The notes under the pieces were generated by a model. It was not told the origin of the DNA. It saw nothing but the letters and a program-made list of their open reading frames with translations, and ran no database searches. A stretch of 64,000 nucleotides of DNA, taken from contig JAKSDK010001362.1 in NCBI GenBank assembly GCA_022360095.1, forward strand, positions 1 to 64,000, given 5' to 3'. This document shows, piece after piece, positions 34,399-43,241 of the stretch (positions are counted from its first letter, which is position 1; every line of letters starts with the position of its first letter). Made by a program: the position numbers and the translations under genes. Origin of the DNA: Phycisphaerales bacterium. Its GTDB lineage: Bacteria > Planctomycetota > Phycisphaerae > UBA1845 > UTPLA1.

Positions 34399-35631
34399 AT
34401 GGCGGTGACGACAAACGAACAAAGCAGCGACCTGTCAACGCAGGGAGGGCGATGGCAATGCGGTATTCTGCTTGTGATTATTTTGCTCGTGTTGCGGATT
34501 CCCTTTTGGAATCACCCGACCCCGGTCCATCCGGATGAATTGGCCTTCGTGGCCGGGATCGGATTTCCCGTGCAATACCCGGTGCATCCTCCCGGCTATC
34601 CCCTCTGGGTCCTTCTGGGCACGCTGCTGACCTATACCGGCGTGTCAGCGTACACAGCCTACCAGGTATGGTCCGTCCTTGCCTCAATCCTCGCACCACT
34701 ACTCCTATTCTCAGGATTGCGGTGGCTTCTCAACAGAGGTATCGCCTTTTGGCTGGCCTTGGGTTTTGGCGTCAACCCACTGGTCTGGTTTCAATCGACC
34801 GTCGCGCTGACGTATCTCCCGGCAACCGTGATTGGACTGCTTGTTGTCGGACTATGCCATCAAGCATTGGTTCGAGAATGCGGCACTCGATTGTTGTGGG
34901 CCGGCGTGTTGTTATCATTCGGATTACTTCTTCGCTCTGATCTCCTTATCTACCTCGGGCCTCTTTTTGCCTATGTCGCGTGGCGACGACGCCGTCAAGG
35001 AGGTCTTCGATCAATGATCATCCTTATGCTGGGATGCCTGATGCTGTATATGCTCACGCTCTACCTCTATTCCCGGAACGAAGGCGACTCGGCCGGTGAC
35101 AGACTGGCTCATACACGGGACTTGATTCTTGCAACAAGTGTCTTTCGACTGGGTCTGGCGGACGGTCTGCTCCGCAATCTGATCAAGATTGCGATCAACG
35201 TGACCTGGGATTTCGGCCTTGGGACGATCCTTCTATTTCCCTCGTTATGGATTTGTTGGCGCAATCGACTGCGGAATCCCCATCTGTCGACGTTGCTTTT
35301 GCTCTGGCTTCTACCCGGCGGCCTCTTTCTCCTCCTGATGCACGTCGTGCAGGGCTACTTCATGCTGCTGGTACCCGCGGGCTACGTGATTGTCGGTCTC
35401 GCTTTGCAGGCCCGGTGCAAGCCGAACACCGCGTTGCGAATCGCGGCGTTGACGACCCTTGCTTCGGCGAGCCAGTTCATATTTTACCCCTGGTCCGGCG
35501 AGAGTTCGGGTTTTAAACGACTGCTCGACGCGAAGATCGCCTTCCAGAGTGCTTCCGGTCTCCGGCACATCGATCAGCGGAAAAAAATCCACCGTCAAGG
35601 GGACTACTGGCCAACCCGTGCTCACGAATAA
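34399..35631 (+). CDS. Polytopic membrane protein, GT-C glycosyltransferase-like
   Basis: A 410-residue protein with about nine hydrophobic helices. The first extracytoplasmic loop holds H-P-D-E-L-A-F and V-H-P-P-G-Y-P-L-W. An acidic pair shortly after TM1 followed by a P-P-G-Y-P-L motif is what GT39-type and DUF2723-type mannosyltransferase-like proteins show. A lipid-linked sugar donor is therefore plausible, by inference. The C-terminal 50 residues are soluble and end in basic residues. It is about 65 bases upstream of polX on the same strand, without an obvious functional link. Confidence 0.65.
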   Translation: MAVTTNEQSSDLSTQGGRWQCGILLVIILLVLRIPFWNHPTPVHPDELAFVAGIGFPVQYPVHPPGYPLWVLLGTLLTYTGVSAYTAYQVWSVLASILAPLLLFSGLRWLLNRGIAFWLALGFGVNPLVWFQSTVALTYLPATVIGLLVVGLCHQALVRECGTRLLWAGVLLSFGLLLRSDLLIYLGPLFAYVAWRRRRQGGLRSMIILMLGCLMLYMLTLYLYSRNEGDSAGDRLAHTRDLILATSVFRLGLADGLLRNLIKIAINVTWDFGLGTILLFPSLWICWRNRLRNPHLSTLLLLWLLPGGLFLLLMHVVQGYFMLLVPAGYVIVGLALQARCKPNTALRIAALTTLASASQFIFYPWSGESSGFKRLLDAKIAFQSASGLRHIDQRKKIHRQGDYWPTRAHE

Positions 35632-35697
35632 CGCTCTAGACGATCTCTCCTCGGGTCCATGTTGATCACACGTCATTTCAGGCTATAGTCGATATCC

Positions 35698-37425
35698 ATG
35701 AAGAACAAGGAACTCAGCGTGATATTCAACGAGATGGCCGACCTGCTGGAGATCAAGGGCGAGCAGGTCTTCCGAATCAACTCTTATCGCCGCGCCGCCA
35801 GGACCATCAAAGATCTCGCAGACGATATCGAAACGGTGGCCGGCGACGGCGAGCTTGCCAAACTTCCGGGCATCGGAAAGAGCACGGCCGAGAAGATCGA
35901 AGAGTACTTGAATAAGGGTAAGATTTCGAAACATCAGGCTTTGCTGCAATCGGTGCCCGCCGGTCTGCCGGCTCTCTTGAACATTCCGGGCATGGGTCCC
36001 AAGAAAATCGCGCTGGCGTGGAAAGCGTTGGACGTCACGGGTGTTTCGGACCTGAAGCGAGTGATCGATTCCGGCGAACTCGCGCAGCTCAAGGGCATGG
36101 GCGCCAAGAGCGTCGAGCAGATTGCCGCCGGTCTTCAGTTCGCGGAAGGCGTATCCGATCGAACGCCACTGGGACTGGCGTGGCCACTGGCAGAGGAATT
36201 GGCGGAGCATATGCGTAAGGTCAAGGGCGTACGCCGGGTCGAAATAGGCGGAAGTCTTCGCCGGGGTTGCGAGACCATCGGTGATCTGGACCTCCTCTGC
36301 GAAGCGAAGGACGGCGAACGCGTTGTCCAGGCATTCACGAGCCTGCCGCACACGAAATCCGTTCTGGCCTCGGGCAAAACAAAGGGATCGATCATGGTCG
36401 ACCGGCGCGACGGCGCGGAGATTCAGGTCGATTGCCGGGTTGTGCCCAAGGAATCTTTCGGAGCGGCGCTTCAGTATTTCACGGGCAGCAAGGAGCACAA
36501 CGTTCGCCTTCGTGAGATCGCGGTCAAGAAGAAGTGGAAGCTCAACGAATGGGGGCTGTTCGACGGCGACACTCAGCTCGCCGGCAAAGACGAAGCCTCC
36601 ATTTACAAGAAGCTCGGCGTTCCGTTCGTTCCCCCGGAACAACGCGAAGACCGTGGTGAGTTCGATCTTTCGAAGCCCGAGCGGCTGATCACGCTGAAGG
36701 ACATCCGTGGCGACCTGCACAGCCACACGACCGCCAGCGACGGGAAAACCGACGCCGAGACCATGGCCCGGGCGGCCGCAGACCTGGGTTACGAATACAT
36801 CGCCATTACGGACCATTCCAAGTCCAGCGCGGTCGCCAACGGTCTTTCGATCGATCGGATGTGGCGCCAGATCGAGAAGCTGCGTGAACTCAACAAACGG
36901 CTTGACACGATTACCGTTCTCGTCGGTTGTGAATGTGACATCCTCGCCGACGGCTCCTTGGACTATCCCGACAAGATTCTCGCCGCCTGTGATTTCATCG
37001 TGGCCAGTGTTCACTCGGCGATGCGGCAGGATCGCGAGAAGATCACGGCTCGTGTCACCATGGCCATGGAAAACCCCCATGTTTGCGTGCTCGGCCATCC
37101 CACTGCGCGTTTGATCAACCGCCGCGAGCCCATGGACCTCGATATGGCCGCCGTGGTTGCGAAGGCCGCCGAAACCGATACAGCTTTGGAACTTAACGCT
37201 TCCTGGCAACGTCTCGACCTGAACGACCGTCACGTCCGCATGGCCGTTGACGCGGGGGTCAAGATCAGCATCAACACGGATTCGCACTCGGTCGCGCAGT
37301 TTGATCAGATGAAACTCGGCGTCGCCACCGCTCGCCGGGGGTGGGCCCGAGCAAAAGACGTGATCAATACGCTGCCCCTCCCGAGTCTGCGTAACTGGAT
37401 CGCAGCGAAGCGGGAGCGGGCGTAA
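35698..37425 (+). CDS. polX: Family X DNA polymerase with PHP exonuclease domain
   Basis: A 575-residue PolX, a repair polymerase with 3'-5' exonuclease and AP-site processing activity. Residues 1-90 form the 8-kDa helix-hairpin-helix domain (L-P-G-I-G-K-S-T-A). A second HhH is near 95-140 (I-P-G-M-G-P-K-K-I). The nucleotidyltransferase palm is at about 175-315, with G-G-S-L-R-R-G-C-E-T-I-G-D-L-D-L-L giving the GS and D-x-D metal motifs. The PHP domain spans about 335-570, with D-L-H-S-H-T-T-A-S-D-G, A-I-T-D-H-S-K and a C-terminal I-N-T-D-S-H-S. The length is typical of bacterial PolX. It converges on the TPR operon with 13 bases between the stop codons. Confidence 0.95.
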   Translation: MKNKELSVIFNEMADLLEIKGEQVFRINSYRRAARTIKDLADDIETVAGDGELAKLPGIGKSTAEKIEEYLNKGKISKHQALLQSVPAGLPALLNIPGMGPKKIALAWKALDVTGVSDLKRVIDSGELAQLKGMGAKSVEQIAAGLQFAEGVSDRTPLGLAWPLAEELAEHMRKVKGVRRVEIGGSLRRGCETIGDLDLLCEAKDGERVVQAFTSLPHTKSVLASGKTKGSIMVDRRDGAEIQVDCRVVPKESFGAALQYFTGSKEHNVRLREIAVKKKWKLNEWGLFDGDTQLAGKDEASIYKKLGVPFVPPEQREDRGEFDLSKPERLITLKDIRGDLHSHTTASDGKTDAETMARAAADLGYEYIAITDHSKSSAVANGLSIDRMWRQIEKLRELNKRLDTITVLVGCECDILADGSLDYPDKILAACDFIVASVHSAMRQDREKITARVTMAMENPHVCVLGHPTARLINRREPMDLDMAAVVAKAAETDTALELNASWQRLDLNDRHVRMAVDAGVKISINTDSHSVAQFDQMKLGVATARRGWARAKDVINTLPLPSLRNWIAAKRERA

Positions 37426-37438
37426 CGACAAACATTCG

Positions 37439-39778
37439 CTACCGATCCGACGAATAGTCCGCCTGCGCCTGTGTGATCGGGGGCAAATAACTTGACGCCA
37501 TCAGGCGTATGTAAGGAATGGGATCGGATTGGCTGACCTGTTCCAAAACCGGTTTAAATCGATCTCCGTGCTGTTCAGCGAAGAGTTGAATCGCCATGAG
37601 GCGAGCAACGGGCTGCTGCTTGCGAACGTGTTGTGACGCAGCCATGACGACTCGATCATCCAAGGGCGACCAGCCTGAGGCGCACAGGGCGTGGGCGACC
37701 ACTTGCCATGCATGGTCCGACAAGAGTGTCGAGAGCGCGGCATTCAATCGATCAACGGGAATCGCTTCTCGAATCCTTGCGGGAACACCTGCACTCAAGC
37801 TGGCCAGGATCGCCCCGATCTGTTGGGCGGCGACAATTCGCTGCTGAAGATCAGGCGAGCCGGCGCGATTCAGAATGGCCGTGATGCCTTCCGTCGACAC
37901 ATCCAAAGGAAGGCGAGTCGTCTTGTACGGGCCTGTGCGAATGGTGCCCAACCCCGCAACGAGACCTTCTTTTCCATAAACCGGATCGAACATCGCGGTG
38001 ATCTCGATCGGCATCGGCTCTGTGATCGTCCTTATCAAACGATCCCGCAGGGGTCCGACGTCGATCCCGACGGTTTTTTCCATCACCTCGCCGGGAAGCA
38101 ACATCGTCCTGGAGTTCATCATCACCTGAAGGTAGTTGTCATGGTTCTCAAGCACTTGGCTCCCCACCTTGGCACTGAGGGCAATCAGCGGTCTGGCCAT
38201 AAAGCCTTCGCCGAAAGTGATCGGAAACGGCCCGATGTTTTTGAGACGAAATCGGACATTCACCGGTCCGACGGCCGGCTGAGGGTTCTGCTCAAACGCC
38301 ACGGTGAATTGGAGAAATTCGTTCGGCCTGTGATGATAATCGAGCACATCCCACTGGAACTTGTCCAGCGCCGCGATGACATTGCGGTGCAACGGCGGCT
38401 GTGGGAGAGGTTCGCCGTGCTCCACAAGGAGTTCGCAAATCAAGTCGTAGGCGATGCCTGAATATTGGAGTTCCGTGGCCCTGCTGAGTGTGGTCAGGGC
38501 GGCGACTTTCTCACCCCGGTCCAGCTGCAATCGGCCCAATTCGTAGGCTGCGAGCTGGTCGGAGCCGGCCAGGGGCTTCAAGGCCTGAATCGCTTCATCC
38601 GTTCGACCGTTAAGACGCAACGCAAACCCATGGGCGACTTGCGCCAACGAACTGGGTTGTGCGTCGGACATGGCGATTTCGGACAATGTCAAGGCACGGG
38701 CCGGGTCCGGCTTGTGATAGGCATAGAACCAGGCGATCTCGGCGGCCTCATCGAAATTCTTGTCGGTCTTCACGTCTTCAATCCTGGAAGCATAAGCCTT
38801 CGCGACGTCCTCGAGGTCGGTCCCGGCTTCGTGTGTGTGCCCCAGTTTGGTCAGCGCATGCATTCGAAGAAGTCGAGTGACGTGAAGCCGAGGAGCAACA
38901 GCCAGTGCCTTGTCAGCGGCCTTGACCGCCTGTTCGAAGTCCTTCGAGTTCACATAAGACACGGCCAGTTTGTGCTGAAATTCAGCGGGGATGGGTCCGG
39001 CATCCGCACGACGATGAAGATCGATTGCACGGGTGTACCATGCTTGAGCGCGTCGATGCAGCGACAATTGGTCGAGAAATTCGGCAAGGTCCCAGACAAG
39101 ATTGGCCTGACTCGGATTGATGCTGATCAGCTGCAATGCCATCTCGACGCGTTGCAGGTCCGGCTCGGTCGCATTGAACATCTCATAGGCCAATTCACGG
39201 GCCGACACGTTCAACGGGTTCAATCGCAGCGCTTGCTCCACTTCCCGGGCCGCAGATTCGTTTTCTCGACGCTCGTAGAAATGATGGGCCAACCATCGAT
39301 GCAACTCACTCTCCAGCGCTCGCGAGCGTTGTTCACGTTGGAGTTGGGCCTTGACGAACTCGGTTCTGGCTTCCGTGGTCTGGCGTTCCTCCAATCCAAG
39401 CTCGAAGTAGCGTATACCGGCGAAATCGTCATCGGGTCTGAGGCCCACATAGCGTGCCAAGGCGTCGAACGCCGCATCCTGCCGCCCCAGCCGGTGCTCC
39501 AGGTCATAAAGCCAGTAATACGCCTCGGCATCCTCGGGGGAGGTGTCGATGGCGGCCTTCAGCAGAGCCATGACGTGCAGCGAAGCGCGCCGCGGGTCGA
39601 GCCTGCCCGCAAGATGCCCTTGGTGCCGTGCCAGGTGGGTGAGCCATGGCCCCATGTCCGGCCCGGCCACTCGAACCGGGGTGCGAGAATCCATCTCAAC
39701 GGGTGTTCTGGAAGTCTCGATGGCGTTTGTTTGCCCTATGACACATAAGGCCGCCGCGGAAACAAAGGAAAGAAGCAT
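37439..39778 (-). CDS. Exported TPR-repeat protein, last gene of a three-gene membrane operon
   Basis: A 779-residue protein with a signal peptide (hydrophobic residues about 2-18, ending T-N-A) and many helical TPR-like repeats from about 60 to 470. Examples are A-F-D-A-L-A-R-Y-V-G-L-R-P-D and A-V-K-A-A-D-K-A-L-A-V-A-P. The second half (470-770) looks mixed alpha/beta and ends in HEAT-like helices (P-Y-I-R-L-M-A-S-S-Y-L). No enzyme motif is seen. It starts 97 bases after the second of two smaller TM/TPR genes on the same strand. A scaffold for an envelope complex is plausible, by inference. Confidence 0.7.
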   Translation of the reverse strand: MLLSFVSAAALCVIGQTNAIETSRTPVEMDSRTPVRVAGPDMGPWLTHLARHQGHLAGRLDPRRASLHVMALLKAAIDTSPEDAEAYYWLYDLEHRLGRQDAAFDALARYVGLRPDDDFAGIRYFELGLEERQTTEARTEFVKAQLQREQRSRALESELHRWLAHHFYERRENESAAREVEQALRLNPLNVSARELAYEMFNATEPDLQRVEMALQLISINPSQANLVWDLAEFLDQLSLHRRAQAWYTRAIDLHRRADAGPIPAEFQHKLAVSYVNSKDFEQAVKAADKALAVAPRLHVTRLLRMHALTKLGHTHEAGTDLEDVAKAYASRIEDVKTDKNFDEAAEIAWFYAYHKPDPARALTLSEIAMSDAQPSSLAQVAHGFALRLNGRTDEAIQALKPLAGSDQLAAYELGRLQLDRGEKVAALTTLSRATELQYSGIAYDLICELLVEHGEPLPQPPLHRNVIAALDKFQWDVLDYHHRPNEFLQFTVAFEQNPQPAVGPVNVRFRLKNIGPFPITFGEGFMARPLIALSAKVGSQVLENHDNYLQVMMNSRTMLLPGEVMEKTVGIDVGPLRDRLIRTITEPMPIEITAMFDPVYGKEGLVAGLGTIRTGPYKTTRLPLDVSTEGITAILNRAGSPDLQQRIVAAQQIGAILASLSAGVPARIREAIPVDRLNAALSTLLSDHAWQVVAHALCASGWSPLDDRVVMAASQHVRKQQPVARLMAIQLFAEQHGDRFKPVLEQVSQSDPIPYIRLMASSYLPPITQAQADYSSDR

Positions 39779-39875
39779 GAATCAACGCCTCCTGGCAGAA
39801 AGTCGAACGTCTGTCGGGCGGACGATTTCGCGATCTCCGCCCTGTGCCCGCCCCCGGCAAAATCTGGTCTCAAGC

Positions 39876-40781
39876 CTATTTATTATCGGCACTTGTAGCT
39901 TGTGGGGCTGAGTTCTTGCCGGAAGAGCCCTGCGCCCTTTCCCGCAACACGTCGTAATCCTCCGCCAATTCGTCCAAATCGTGATAAAGCTCGGCCCGCC
40001 GTTGTAAAAAGGTCGCGTTCTCGGTTTGCCCTGTCTTTTGACAGGCGACGGCCAGCAAGGCATGGGCCAGGGCGGCCTTTGGTGAATCCAGCAGTTCTGC
40101 CCGACTCATTTTCCAGGACAATGACGACGCCGCTCGTTCGTAGTGGTCGCTGCCGATTTGGCAGCGCAGCTCGATCGGCAACACGAGGAGTTGCTCCGCC
40201 AGGCTCAAATCGGGGTCTTGCGACGAAACCGGACGAAGGGCGCGGATGGCGGAAGTCACGTCGCCGAGGAACAAGTGACAATCCACGAGCATGATTCTAC
40301 AGAGACGGGAAATCCCCTTGGACAGGCCTCCCCATGCTCCGAAAGAGAGGATGCCGTCGCAGAGTTCCGCAGCGACCTGATATTGCTTTTGGCCGTGCGC
40401 GATAAGAGCCAATTTATGACAAGCCAGAAGCTTACCGTTGCGGTACAGGCTGAATTGCCGCAAGGCATCCATTAATTGGCCCTCGGCGAGGTCCAACCTT
40501 CCCGATGCAATGTACGCAGTGGCTTGATTGGTGGACCGCACCTGACGAACGCTATAGAACGTCAACGCGACCCAAACGACCGCGGCGAACGTGGCCGCGA
40601 GCCATAATGCGTTCGTCAGGGGGTTTGCGCTGAGGATAGAACCGGGTGCGTCAGACGGGTTCCAGAGGGTTCCTAGAAACCCCACGGCCACGGTGGTCAA
40701 GAGAAGACAACGCGTGACGGTCAGCAAGAGAAACTGCCGTCTCAAGGATCGAATGAGCCGATGGGCCTCCTGGCGCGTCAT
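39876..40781 (-). CDS. Two-TM membrane protein with TPR-like helices, paralogue of the upstream gene
   Basis: A 301-residue protein. Two transmembrane helices are near residues 18-40 and 55-78, followed by about 210 residues of helical repeats (for example Q-Y-Q-V-A-A-E-L-C-D-G-I-L) and a Ser-rich end. The ATG at 40781 overlaps the upstream stop codon in an ATGA arrangement, so translation is probably coupled. The upstream protein has the same plan: two TM helices, then TPR, then an L-x-E-x-Y-D motif near the C-terminus. The two are therefore likely ancient duplicates that may form a heteromer. Function is unknown. Confidence 0.7.
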   Translation of the reverse strand: MTRQEAHRLIRSLRRQFLLLTVTRCLLLTTVAVGFLGTLWNPSDAPGSILSANPLTNALWLAATFAAVVWVALTFYSVRQVRSTNQATAYIASGRLDLAEGQLMDALRQFSLYRNGKLLACHKLALIAHGQKQYQVAAELCDGILSFGAWGGLSKGISRLCRIMLVDCHLFLGDVTSAIRALRPVSSQDPDLSLAEQLLVLPIELRCQIGSDHYERAASSLSWKMSRAELLDSPKAALAHALLAVACQKTGQTENATFLQRRAELYHDLDELAEDYDVLRERAQGSSGKNSAPQATSADNK

Positions 40782-41641
40782 GATCTCTGCTCCAGCGCCG
40801 GATAGTTTTGCGACACGACCGCAAGACAATCGTACTCCTCGACCAGCCTTTCCGGGTGAACGAGGGTTGTCGCGTCGAGCCAAAGCCGGGCCGCCTCGTC
40901 AAGACGACCTAAGCGGTGGTGCGCCGCGGCGAGAAGGCCGTACCCGTATCCTGCCTTGGTTGACAGGAAACGGCGAAAGAGAGATTGCCGGTCGGCCATG
41001 TTCTCAACGGCGTCCTCATAATGCCCCATGAACACCTGTTGGGAAAGCCTGATCAACTGGCAAACGGCCTGCAATGCCGGAGGCATCGATATCTTTTCCA
41101 GCCGATCCAGGAGATTCACGGCATCGGCGAGTTCCTCGTTGCGCAGTTTGGCGGAAGACAGCCCCAGTTGAACGCGCTGGAGTTGATAGCCCTCGCCGAT
41201 TCGTTCAAGCAGAAGCGTTTGATAGATTCGAGCAGCGGATTCATACTGGCGGTTGTGCTCAGCCAAGGCCGCGAGCACCATGAACGCCTGACACCGATCG
41301 TTGGAAGACCGAATCGGACTTTGCAGCGCCGGCTCCAGGGTCCGTTCAGCCTGTTCCCAGGCCTCCAACTGTACATGCTCCTCCGCCTTCGTGATCATCC
41401 GACGACGTTGACGCTGCTGAAGCGTTGTCCACCAACTCACGGCCAAGAGCAACAACAGCACAAGCCAGGGCAGCCCCAGGACCAGAGGTCTAACCAAGTG
41501 CCATGATTGGGCTCGAAACGCCCAAACAAGAACAAAAGCCGCGACAACCCCGATGAGCGCATAAAAGCCGGTCATCCGACTTGGGCGTGGTGCAGTGGCG
41601 GCAAAATGGCGCTCAATGAATTGTGCATCGATTTCTTGCAT
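40778..41641 (-). CDS. Two-TM membrane protein with TPR-like helices, first gene of the operon
   Basis: A 287-residue protein. Transmembrane helices are near residues 24-43 and 52-70, with a Q-R-Q-R-R-R basic segment after the second. Helical repeats follow (A-W-E-Q-A-E-R-T-L-E-P-A-L and Y-E-S-A-A-R-I-Y-Q-T-L-L). The ATG at 41641 leaves a 92-base spacer to the divergent ilvC gene. The stop codon overlaps the next start (ATGA). Membership of a three-gene TPR/membrane operon is clear from spacing; the role is not recognised. Confidence 0.7.
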   Translation of the reverse strand: MQEIDAQFIERHFAATAPRPSRMTGFYALIGVVAAFVLVWAFRAQSWHLVRPLVLGLPWLVLLLLLAVSWWTTLQQRQRRRMITKAEEHVQLEAWEQAERTLEPALQSPIRSSNDRCQAFMVLAALAEHNRQYESAARIYQTLLLERIGEGYQLQRVQLGLSSAKLRNEELADAVNLLDRLEKISMPPALQAVCQLIRLSQQVFMGHYEDAVENMADRQSLFRRFLSTKAGYGYGLLAAAHHRLGRLDEAARLWLDATTLVHPERLVEEYDCLAVVSQNYPALEQRS

Positions 41642-41733
41642 TCTTAAATCATAGCTATCATAGCATGTTCCACGACATCCGATATCGTGTCGCAATGTCG
41701 CTTTCATTGAGATTATGGCAAGCTACGGTGATT

Positions 41734-42735
41734 ATGATGACTCTACCCGTTTACTATGAGAACGATGCCGACCCGCTCCTTCTCGGCTCGAAAACCGTGG
41801 CCGTTTTGGGCTACGGAAGCCAGGGTCGGGCCCATGCCCAAAATCTGCGGGATTCCGGCAACAACGTGCTGGTCGCTCAGCGCACCGGCAGCCGAAATCA
41901 CGAATCCGCGGTTGACGACGGCTTTGATCCTCTTTCGCTGGAGGAAGCCGTTCGCCGGAGTGACCTTCTCATCTTCGCATTGCCGGACGAAACGATGGGC
42001 GACATCTATGCGAAACAGATTGCGCCATTCCTGAAACACGGTCAGGCTTTGGGCTTCGTCCACGGTTTCAGTGTTCATTTCCGCCAGATCAACCCGCCCG
42101 CTGAGGCGGATGTGATCATGGTGGCCCCGAAAGGCCCGGGCACGCTGGTTCGCGAGGCCTACACCCGTGGCGGTGGACTGACCTGCATTCTCGCCGTTCA
42201 TCAAGACGCCACGGGCCATGCCCGGCAACTTGCCCTCGCATGGGGCGCCGCCATCGGAGGTGGCAGAGGGGGCATGATCGAAACCACGTTCGCGGCCGAG
42301 TGTGAAGCCGACCTTTTCGGCGAACAGACCGTCCTGTGCGGCGGTGTCATCGAACTGATGAAGGTCGCCTACGAGACACTCGTCGAGGCGGGTTTTCCGG
42401 AAGAGGTGGCCTACTTTGAGTGCGTCCACGAAGTGAAACAGGTTGTCGACCTTCAGTACGCCGGGGGCTTGGCCGCGATGCGACAACGGATTTCGAACAC
42501 GGCGTCTTACGGTGGACTCACCCGTGGGCCGCGGCTTGTGAATGAAAAAACCAGGACGGAAATGCAAGCGATTTTGCAAGAGATCCAAACCGGCCGTTTT
42601 GCCAGAGAATGGCTTGATGAGTGCCGATCGGGGAAAAAACACCTCGACGAACTTGAAACGACGGAGTCGCAACATTCCTCCGAAGCCGCGGGCCGGACGG
42701 TCAGAAACCTAGCGAGAAAGGCGAAGTCGGGATGA
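41734..42735 (+). CDS. ilvC: Ketol-acid reductoisomerase
   Basis: A 333-residue class I enzyme of valine, leucine and isoleucine synthesis, which isomerises and reduces acetolactate or acetohydroxybutyrate with NADPH. The Rossmann motif is G-Y-G-S-Q-G-R-A-H-A-Q-N-L-R. Also visible are V-A-P-K-G-P-G-T-L-V-R, F-G-E-Q-T-V-L-C-G-G and the knotted-domain residues F-E-C-V-H-E-V-K-Q-V-V-D. The ATG at 41734 (or 41737) is chosen because it matches the family N-terminus (V-Y-Y-E-N-D-A-D); the ribosome binding site is weak. The C-terminal tail beyond 300 is polar. Acetolactate synthase is not adjacent, so the gene is separated from the rest of its pathway. It is followed by terminator copy 4. Confidence 0.94.
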   Translation: MMTLPVYYENDADPLLLGSKTVAVLGYGSQGRAHAQNLRDSGNNVLVAQRTGSRNHESAVDDGFDPLSLEEAVRRSDLLIFALPDETMGDIYAKQIAPFLKHGQALGFVHGFSVHFRQINPPAEADVIMVAPKGPGTLVREAYTRGGGLTCILAVHQDATGHARQLALAWGAAIGGGRGGMIETTFAAECEADLFGEQTVLCGGVIELMKVAYETLVEAGFPEEVAYFECVHEVKQVVDLQYAGGLAAMRQRISNTASYGGLTRGPRLVNEKTRTEMQAILQEIQTGRFAREWLDECRSGKKHLDELETTESQHSSEAAGRTVRNLARKAKSG

Positions 42736-42774
42736 ACTGGAAGGTGGGACGCGCCTATTGTGACGTCTCTATTT

Positions 42775-42805
42775 CAGACCCCGGGCAAGGGGGCCCGGGG
42801 CTTTT
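42775..42805 (+). terminator. Terminator-like repeat, copy 4
   Basis: ACCCCGGGCAAG, a short loop, GGCCCGGGGC and TTTT, 40 bases after the ilvC stop codon. Confidence 0.85.
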
Positions 42806-43241
42806 GTGGCTGGGGGCAGGGCGCTCGAGTGTGTGAACATATTCCGAACATTTGGTCGAGAAGACAGTGAGCCGCCCCGGCTCGTCCGGCATCGACGTGG
42901 CGTGTTTTCGACGCTTGAATCGTGGGGACCGTGATCGCTACAATCTGTCAGAACTCTCGAGCCATTGGATAAACGGACCGATGTGTTATAGATCCGCTGA
43001 TTTTCGCTCCTATCGCACACACCGTCAGGCCACGGCCTGTGCCCAGCCCTGGCGGAGACTCCGAATCGGCCTGGCCGATTTCATGTCAAAGATCTTCGAC
43101 GAATAGCGATTTTTCCCTCCACGGACCCGTACGGCGGGCCGCCTGCACTGAATCAATCATTGAGCCGTCCGCCGCGTCAACCGATGTTGTATACGTAGTC
43201 GCCTGACTTTCGAACCTAACGACCTTTCCGTGAGACTCGCT
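42806..43241. other. Gene-free region upstream of lysine aminotransferase
   Basis: These 436 bases contain short open frames but none has a ribosome binding site or a protein-like composition. I see no RNA gene or repeat. The lat promoter should be here. Confidence 0.5.

Noticed and set aside
35683-37431. A 582-codon reverse-strand open frame antisense to polX
   Set aside because: It mirrors polX almost exactly, has no signal or domain and is explained by high-GC codon structure; polX on the forward strand has full motifs.
38465-39748. A 427-codon forward open frame antisense to the exported TPR gene, and 10650-11765 antisense to the carboxypeptidase
   Set aside because: Opposite genes have signal peptides and domain motifs; these frames have none.
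42852-43106. An 84-codon forward frame upstream of lat
   Set aside because: No ribosome binding site and no recognisable features; likely chance.
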